NCBI RefSeq assembly: GCF_000142905.1
Contig: NW_013657672.1
Location: forward strand, 1-34,562
DNA length: 34,562 nt
Direction of reading: 5' to 3'
DNA from: Thecamonas trahens ATCC 50062
Taxonomy: Eukaryota; Apusozoa; Apusomonadida; Apusomonadidae
Position numbers and translations under genes: made by a program. How positions within the stretch are numbered: position 1 is the stretch's first letter; each line of letters opens with the position of its first letter. Shown piece after piece: positions 27,501-34,562 of the stretch. Below the pieces are notes generated by a model. It made no database searches. It saw only the letters and a list, made by a program, of their open reading frames with translations, and was not told where the DNA came from.

Positions 27501-30500
27501 CCTGCCACGCCTCCAGAAGCAGCGAGAGCACATCGCGCACAAAGTAGTGCAGCCCAGGCCCGCCATTCGAGTCCGAGAGCGCAAACTCGAGGAGCGGCCG
27601 CACAAACGCGCCGGCAAACGGCTCAAAAATGCCCGGCCTGTTGATCATCATCTTGACAATGAACAAACGCACATTGCCAGGCGTCGAGCCGGTCGAGAGC
27701 TTGTCGTACAGCGCCCGCATCCACTTGGGCATCGCAGCCTTGGCCATCGACGCCGGTGCCTCCTTGCCCGGTGCCGTCGTGTACGCGGTCGGGAACAGCT
27801 GTCGGAGGTGATCCAGCAGCTGTAGCATGATCGGCATGCAGGGATTCGAGTTGATGGCGTCGAGCTCGTAGACGTCACTGTCGTCGTCGTCGACTTTGTT
27901 GACCGACCGAGCCTCGGCGCTTGTCTCGCTTCCGGCTTCGGTGCTCGCGGCCTCGGCCGCGGCCGCACCGGCTGCGGTCGTCGTTGATGCCGTCGCCACG
28001 CCAGCACCAACCTGGTTCTCGCCGCCACCACCGCCGCCGCTCTCACCGCCGCCGCTGCCGTCATCGTCGTCCTCGAGTGACGAGACCAGCCGCTGCGATG
28101 GGTTGAGGAAGAAGAGGCCGGTCGGATCCTGCGAGAGCAGCGAAGAGTCACGAAAGTATGCCGCCGTCGAGGCTCGGACGTCTTTCTTGCGCGAGGAGAA
28201 CCGTTGAGTAAAGGTGGCAAACGTGCCACGGGCCTTGACGGTCCGGAACGAGGTCTGGGCTTCAAACGCGTGCCGTGTCTCGAGATCGACCACGTTCTCC
28301 CAGATGTACACACCCTTTTCGGGATTCTCCTTGAACAGGAACGTGTGGTAGACCGGCTCTTTGTCTTGCGTCCGCATCACCACCGTCACCATAGCATTGA
28401 ACGCCGCTCGGTGGTAGGTCAGCCGCAGCGCCTTGCCGTCGGCGTCAAGCCCGTCAAAGGTCTCCGACTTGGCGGCGTGCGCAGACTTGAGAACGGCCTT
28501 GATGAGCTCAGTGCCCTTGGCGCTAGCCACGGCGGCAGCGCCAGATGCTGCTCGCAGATACGCCTCGTTGAGGCTGAGCTTGATGACGCCCAACTCGAGC
28601 CGCTCGAAAATGACTTGCACCATGTTGAACGCGCACGTCGCTTCGCAGAAGAGCAGCGAGAGCGGCGCGCCCATCGCTTCTGCACGTGCCGCCACAGGCT
28701 TGCCAATGATGCTGAGGAGTGGACCCACAATCTGTAGCGCCGCTGCCGAGACGAGCAGTGTCGGCGCACCTTCGAGGATCGGGACGCAGAACAGCCGCAC
28801 AATGGCCATTCGTAGCGACTCGGGGTGGCTGGCGTCGGAGAAGAGACCAAAGCAAAATTCAAACACAGCCCGGATCCGCGGCAGAGGAAGCGTTTTGACC
28901 ATTGCCGCCGCCGTCGACGCGACGGCGAACCCGTGCGCGTGGTTGCTCTCCTGAAAGACCGGGAGCAGAATCTCCAGAATCTCAAGCGAGCCCGACGTTC
29001 GCAGCGTGCCCAACAGTGCGTCGAGCGCCGCAATGTACTGGGTATATGCCGGCGAGAACCGATCGAGCTCGCGCGACGACGCCGGAAAGTCGTTGATCAC
29101 CAGGTCGTTGAGCTTGACCACAAGCGGAAGCCGCACGCTCTCGTCGGCATCGGCGAGATGACTCAAGAGCTGCGGGAGGAGAGCAAGAACACGAATGCGG
29201 AAGGCGAGCGGGAGCGAGAGGTCCAGGAGTGACGACATTGCAGTGACGACCACACCCGCCAAGCCTGCGTGGCGCTTTCCGGTCCGCATGTCGAACGCGC
29301 TCGCCGGGAGCATGAACAAGTGCGCGAAGAGTGTGAGCATGGCATCGCGTTGGTAGAGCGGCGTTGTTTCGGCTGGCGACCACCAGTGCGCGAGTGTGTC
29401 GAGGCTCCCTAGCAGCTGCGAGGTAAACGCGGCGCCATGAACTGCGGGAGCGTCACTCGGCTTGGCCTTGAGCAGTGTCTTGACAATGGCGAGGAGGGCG
29501 TCAAAGGCATGCGGGGCGCGGACGGCGGCCTCCGCCAGCTGCGGGATGTATGCCGACGGCGTTTGGATCATGTGCTGTGCCAACGGCTCGGAGTAGGCGG
29601 CAAAGAACAGCGCACCGGCAGTAGTGATCCGAGCCTTGGCAGCGCTTGATGTCGCGGGAGCGTTCGAACCCGATGGCTGCGCAGTGGACGCGATAGACGA
29701 CGGCGTGAGCGCGATGGCGGCGGCAGTGCCGAGCGAGACCGACGCCGACGCTACCTCCATGGCCGCAATGTCAGCGTCGACTTCGGCGGCTGCCGAGAAC
29801 ACGGCAACCGGCTCGTCGGCGGTGAGCTTGGCGAGGACAGCTTGGGGACTAACGCCGAGCTGCAGCGCCAGCGAGAGCTTGGCCATGTTCAGTGCGCGCT
29901 CGCGCGGCGATGCAGTGTGGGTTCCAGACGCTGCAGCACGTGCCGCAGCCGTTGCGGTCTCGTCAAGGAGCTCGTTGGCAAAGGCATCGCGCGACATGCC
30001 GAGCACGCTCTGAACAAGTCCGGCGCGCGCAAACTGCCCGTAGCCTGCAACAAGCTCCTCGACAGCATCTGGAGACGGATTCGCTGACGGCGATGCTGCC
30101 TGCGAGAGCTGCAGCTCCGGTGTGGCCGCAAGGAGCGCAGCCACCGGCCCCACCAGCGCGTCGTGGGCCACCCGGGCCAGCGAGCTGAGGACTGACGCCG
30201 TCACATCCGGTAGACACGAGCGAACCTCGCGGTCGCCCATGGCAAAGCTAAGCGACGAGGGTGCCAGCGCAGCGCGGACGAGGAGCGTCACAAACGGTGG
30301 AGGCGACGATGACGACGAGGTCGGCTCATTCCCGAGGCCAATCTTGCCCAGCAGGGCCTGTGGCGCAACGCCGCCGCTCTGCGACGCAGCGGTGACAACC
30401 GCGAGGTCGACAAAAATAAAGACCTTGACCAGGAGCAGCGTCGTAGCCGAGATCACTTGCTGACGAGCCTCGGCCGAAGTCGCGTTGGCCAACGGTGGTG

Positions 30501-33500
30501 ACGCAAGGTGGTGGAGAAAGTCGTGAAGGACGTCGAGGAGAGGACTCGGTTCTGCGCTTGCAACCCACGGAAGAGTAGTCGGCGGAACGAGGCGGTCAGA
30601 CATGGCCCAGATGCAGCCATCAAGAGCGGCGGTGAGCCGTGCGGCAACCGAGTGGTAGGCTGCCAGGTCGAGTGGAATTCTCGAACTGAGACGCGCCGCC
30701 TTTGAGGGCTCGGCGGCCAAGTGGCTCTCGAGTGGGGCTGAGAGCGCGGTGACGACGTCGCTGGCCGCCAGACCGCGCGAGGCAAAGTACGCCTGGGGTT
30801 GGGAACGAGGGCGACAAAGGTTTCGACGGCAGCGTGGCGGGCAGGCATGTGGAGCGAGGCACAGGCCTCAAAGATAGCGTCGAGGGCAGCGTCCAGATCG
30901 GGGTAGCCCGAGGCGAGCCGGTTCGGATCGGGCGCGCGAAGAGCCGACTCGTACTTCCGGATGATGCGGACGAGGGCCTTGAGAACGCGCTTGGCCTTGG
31001 CTTCGGTGCCGAGGCCAGGCGGGTCCGAGGCGGAGAGGCGGAGAGTGGTGAGGACGTTGGACAGCATGGCAAGCACGTACTTGGAGACGAGATTAGGCTC
31101 TTCGCGGAAGGTGCGGTAGATGGCGAGGTAGGTGTTGGCAGCGCCGAGCCGGCGGAACGGCGCGGGGTGGAGGGCTAGCGCAAAGACTTGCGAGAGGAGA
31201 GCAGAGACCTGGAGCTTGTTTGCAACTGCATGAGCAGCCGACGACTGCTTGATGGCCCAAGCAAAGAACTCCGCGAGAAAGTGGGCCGAGAGCTCGCGGA
31301 GGGCGGCAGAGGGGGCCGAGACAGCGTCAACGACGGCGTCGAGGAGCGCGAGTGTGTCTTCAGCGTCGGGCGCGGACGAGGTGAACCAATGGATGAGCTG
31401 GATGACAAACGGGTGGAAGAGCCGGCAAGTAAAGGTGTCGACGTCGGCGGCGAGTCGAAGGAGGACCGGAAAAACATGTCGATAGAGCTGGGCGTACGGC
31501 GACGGGCTGTGGGCCGACGACGCACGAGCCGAGCCAATCATGTACAGCACAATCGAATGGAGCGCCTCTGCGGCGGCGATCTTGGCCTGGCGCTGCGACG
31601 AGTGCTCGGCAAGGACGGCAAGACGCGGGAGAAGGTCGTCGAGATAGACCGAGACAAGGACGTCGCGGAAGGGAAGCTCAAACTTGATGCGGTCGCTCAC
31701 ATCCCACCGCATGATGGCAGATGTGCTGGTGTTCGCAGCGAGACCCAAGGCCGGGGCGGAGCCGTCGTCGTCGCGGGCGGCAGCAGCGAGCGCGCGCGCA
31801 GGCGGAGGGACCATGTCGTGGGCCTTGCCAGCAATGGTGCCAAGAAAAGTGAGGATGCGGAGCTGGAGGTCACGGACCGAGACAGAGGTATCGGACTCTG
31901 CGCCGCTGACAATGATGTCCGACTCACGTGCGGGACCGCGGCGAGATGCCGACGTCACCCGGGTCAGGCGTGATGCCTCGTCGGTCTGCATGTCTGTGAG
32001 TGCGGCCGAGACTTCATCGGCCTTGACGTGGAGAAAGCCGTTGAGGAGCGGGAGGACGGTGGGAAGCGCGGCCGAGAACTGGGCAGGGAGCACCGCAGTC
32101 CAGTGCTCGAGGGCGCTCATGGCTACCGAGGCGAGCGGCGTATAGCCAACGCCGATGCGAAAGGCTGTAGCGAGGACTGGGAGAACGAGGTCGACGACGA
32201 CAAGCTCGCGCGGGAGGGCGAGGATGCACTCGAGAGCAGCGGCGAGGAGGTCGCCGGTAAACTGCTTGAGGCGGATGACAAGCTCCGTGGCAAAGGTGTA
32301 GACCGCGGTGTAGATGTGGAGTCGCGAGTCGGGCTCGGCTGTCGCTTGGATGTCAGCCTCGACCGTGAGGCCGCAGAAGTAGCGGTGCTTCTCAGCGTTG
32401 CCCAGCAGCGCGCCGAGGATCTTGTAGTAGCCCGAGACGGTCGGGTGGGCAATCGAGGCGTCGATGACGGCCGAGCCAAGGACGGCCATCCAGCGGAGCG
32501 AGGCCTCGGTGGCGACCGAGGGGATGAAGAGGAGGGCAAAGTCGACGAGCAGGAGAAAAATCTCGTAGTCTTTGAGGTTGGTCGGGCGGAGGCCGCGAGC
32601 GAGGTCGACGAGCGAGAGCGAGGTTGGCGAGCCTTCATCGTCGTCGCCATCGTCGTCGCCATCGCTGCCACCGCTCGAGAGCGAGTACGAGACAACGAGG
32701 GTGCGGAGCATGCGGACCATCGACGAGAGAATGGCGTCGTAGAGCTCGGTCTGAAGAGCAGCGACGTCGGGCGCGGGAGCGGAAAAGAGCGGGCGGGTGG
32801 CCGAGACAATTTCCGGGTTGCGCGAGCGGAGGACAGCCGCAGCGTACGGCGAGGTGAGTTCGGGGTCGAGAAGCGAAGTCCACAGCGCGAGGTAGTCGAT
32901 GTAGAGCTCGCCCTGGTCCGGGGCACCGCGACGCATGCTAGAGGCAGAGGCAGAGTGCCGCCCGAGGCCTGTAGACGGGGCTGTGAGCGCATCGAGCGCA
33001 GCGCGCGAAGAGCACGTAATCCACAGGCCCTGGTAGACAACGCGGTCGAGGAGAGCCGAGAGCGCTGCGCCCTTGTAATAGAGGGCGAGGAAGAGCGAGG
33101 AAAAGGCGAGGACGAGGGTCTCGCGCTGGCGCGGCCAGAGGCGCGGAAAGGCGAGGAGCCCGACGCCGATGACGCGCTCGAGCTCGGCGAGCATGACAGC
33201 GTGAACGGTGGGGAGGACGTCGAGGGCCGAGGCGTACGCCCAGAGAAACGAGGGAATGAGGACGACAATCGACTCGGTACTCCGCGAGGGATCGATGACC
33301 TTGGCGGAGAGCTCGAAAATCTTGGCCAGAACCTTGTCGACCTGATCGGGTGCGCCGTGGGCGGCGAGCATAGGACGGGTCATCTTGCCGCACGAGCGGA
33401 TGGCAAAGGCAAGTTCTGCAGCCGAGGCCGAGCGCGACGAGTCGACCAAGCCGAGGAAGACCTGCATAAAGTAGTGGAGGCCATCCAGGCCAAGCGCCGA

Positions 33501-34523
33501 AGCTGACGGCCCGTGGGCGAGGTCGTCGACGACAATGTCGACGAGGGCGTCGAGGGTGGCAAAGGCGTACTTCTTGATGTCGGTGTTGGTGTGAGTGGTG
33601 AGCTTGACCAGCCGGGCGTAGAGCGGAATGGCGTCGCCGAGGACGAGCGAGGCAAACGAGGCGGCGTGGCGGGCGAGGAAGGCGAGGCAGGCGCGCGGGA
33701 CGGCGAAGCGCTTGAGCGACGGCGGAATGACGACGCCGTACGAGGCGACGTGCTTGAAGAGTTGCGCCTTGGCCTTGGCCCGTGAGTCAAGCTTGTCCGG
33801 AAAGGCCGCATGGAGCGAGGCAAGGCCGTCGACCGAGGCGGCGAGGACAAAGAACTTGGGCTTGGACGCCGCAAAGTTGGCCCGGATGTGGTCGAGGTAG
33901 GTCTCGAGCATGTCGTCAACGTGTGGGGAGAGTACCACTGGAAAGCGCTCGATCATGATGCCGAGGAACTCGAGGTACTTGGCCATGAGCGTCTGCGAGC
34001 CGCGCGAGGCAAAGCGAGCGAGGTCGGTGATGAGGCAGTCGGCCAGCGACTCGATGCCGAGTACGTCCGAGTTGAGCTCGGGCACTCGGGCATCGAGAAT
34101 GGCGGTGAGAAGACCAAAGACGGCAACTTTCACCTCATTGGAGACATCGCGGCGGAGGAGCGAGAGTGCCATGTCCTTGATGTCACGGATGTGCATGAGC
34201 AGGTCGCCGGCAGCTGCCTCCACCACGCGAGCAAGAATGGTGACGACTTCGGCCCTGGACTTGGCATACTCGCGATGTGTGTAGTGCAGCGCACGACTGA
34301 GCCACGAGAGAATGCCCGAAGAAGGATGGAACAAGTGTGAGGCAGCGAGATGAAGATCGCCTGCCGTCGCCGCCGAGCCGAGCACGTCGTCGATGACCAC
34401 CGTGGCCAGCTCCCGTGCGAGCGCCAGCGGCGAGCTGGTTGTGGGTGGTGGTGCCGAGGACGACGGTGCGGGCGTTGTGCCAAACAGTTCTGTGAGAATG
34501 CGCCGTAGCTCGGGTGCGTCCAT
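21539..34523 (-). CDS. PRKDC: DNA-dependent protein kinase catalytic subunit (DNA-PKcs), full length, two frame breaks
   Basis: DNA-PKcs is the PIKK kinase recruited by Ku to DNA ends in non-homologous end joining. Starting at the Met at 34523 (MDAPELRRIL), about 4,328 residues are encoded with no intron detected (human 4,128). Residues 1 to about 3,080 are helical HEAT-type repeats. Diagnostic blocks are YELDAINSNPCMPIMLQLL and MPKWMRALYDKLSTG (about 27,870-27,690), GPGLHYFVRDVLSLLLEAW, and YRKYRVGELPDVAI (near residue 2960). The FAT region includes LARLYKAVGERDVLRGLY. The kinase domain has LVKGGEDLRLDQRVQQLF (Lys about 3939), GIGDRHLANLLLD (Asp about 4120) and GIDYGHAFG, with DYG in place of DFG. 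SATQYLPVPELMPFR is specific to DNA-PKcs. The FATC tail ends GRVWKGWEPFL. SQDP (S2131) and LTQA (T2792) align with human S2056 and T2647. The frame shifts by one base near 30795-30798 (G4) and 23619-23623 (C5); each needs one added base, so undercalls are likely. Confidence 0.96.
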
Positions 34524-34562
34524 GGTGGACACGGCGCGTGAGGTGGGGGGGCTCTAGACGAG
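34524..34562. promoter_or_regulatory. Start of the PRKDC 5' flank, cut by window end
   Basis: Only 39 bases upstream of the DNA-PKcs start codon are present, with a short G run at 34543-34549 on the plus strand. Nothing regulatory can be identified. Confidence 0.3.

Noticed and set aside
23257-30720. Treating the DNA-PKcs region as three separate genes
   Set aside because: The segments are co-linear parts of one DNA-PKcs, and each junction needs only one base at a homopolymer. Separate starts would fall inside conserved domains.
32028-33506. Plus-strand frame of about 492 codons opposite the DNA-PKcs N terminus
   Set aside because: Asp/Glu/Arg/Gly-rich mirror translation, a typical antisense artefact in GC-rich coding DNA.

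Overview
The window looks like nuclear DNA from a GC-rich, gene-dense unicellular eukaryote. Coding third positions are dominated by G/C. Genes sit tens to a few hundred bases apart. Three genes carry one short GT-AG intron near the 5' end, and the products are eukaryote-specific (DNA-PKcs, MON2, tafazzin, NECAP, proteasome chaperone PSMG3, F-box proteins). The style recalls an apusomonad such as Thecamonas trahens, but that is recollection, not something the sequence proves. I see no rRNA or tRNA gene, CRISPR array or bacterial operon signal.

Layout. Bases 1-2234 are pyrimidine-rich non-coding DNA with two diverged direct-repeat copies about 1.44 kb apart. A RluA-family pseudouridine synthase (minus) then diverges from a small single-pass protein with a proline-rich PPxY tail (plus, one intron). 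A minus-strand run follows: F-box/ankyrin protein, seven-span membrane protein, membrane-anchored F-box protein with YwqG-like (DUF1963) cysteine modules, NECAP endocytic adaptor (one intron), PSMG3, a secretory-pathway JmjC/cupin protein, tafazzin, and MON2 (one intron). MON2 diverges from a plus-strand four-span protein with two C-terminal WW domains, which is followed by a plus-strand M3 (thimet-type) oligopeptidase. The last 13 kb are one minus-strand gene for a full-length DNA-PKcs of about 4,328 residues with no intron detected. It ends 9 bases from the stop of the convergent peptidase.

How the genes relate. This is not an operon; most products are unrelated housekeeping proteins. Two membrane-traffic genes (NECAP at AP-2/clathrin, MON2 at Golgi/endosome) and one lipid-remodelling gene (tafazzin, mitochondrial cardiolipin) are present. 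The WW-domain four-span protein and the PPxY-tailed protein could be ligand and receptor by motif logic only.

Main points of interest: (i) the protist DNA-PKcs keeps recognisable counterparts of the human autophosphorylation sites S2056 and T2647; (ii) four conserved reading frames are each broken by what looks like one missing base at a short homopolymer, which points to consensus undercalls; (iii) the M3 peptidase has ten extra residues between HEFGH and the third zinc ligand; (iv) some architectures are unusual, namely the four-span WW protein and the membrane-anchored F-box/DUF1963 protein. I found no clearly new multi-gene system.
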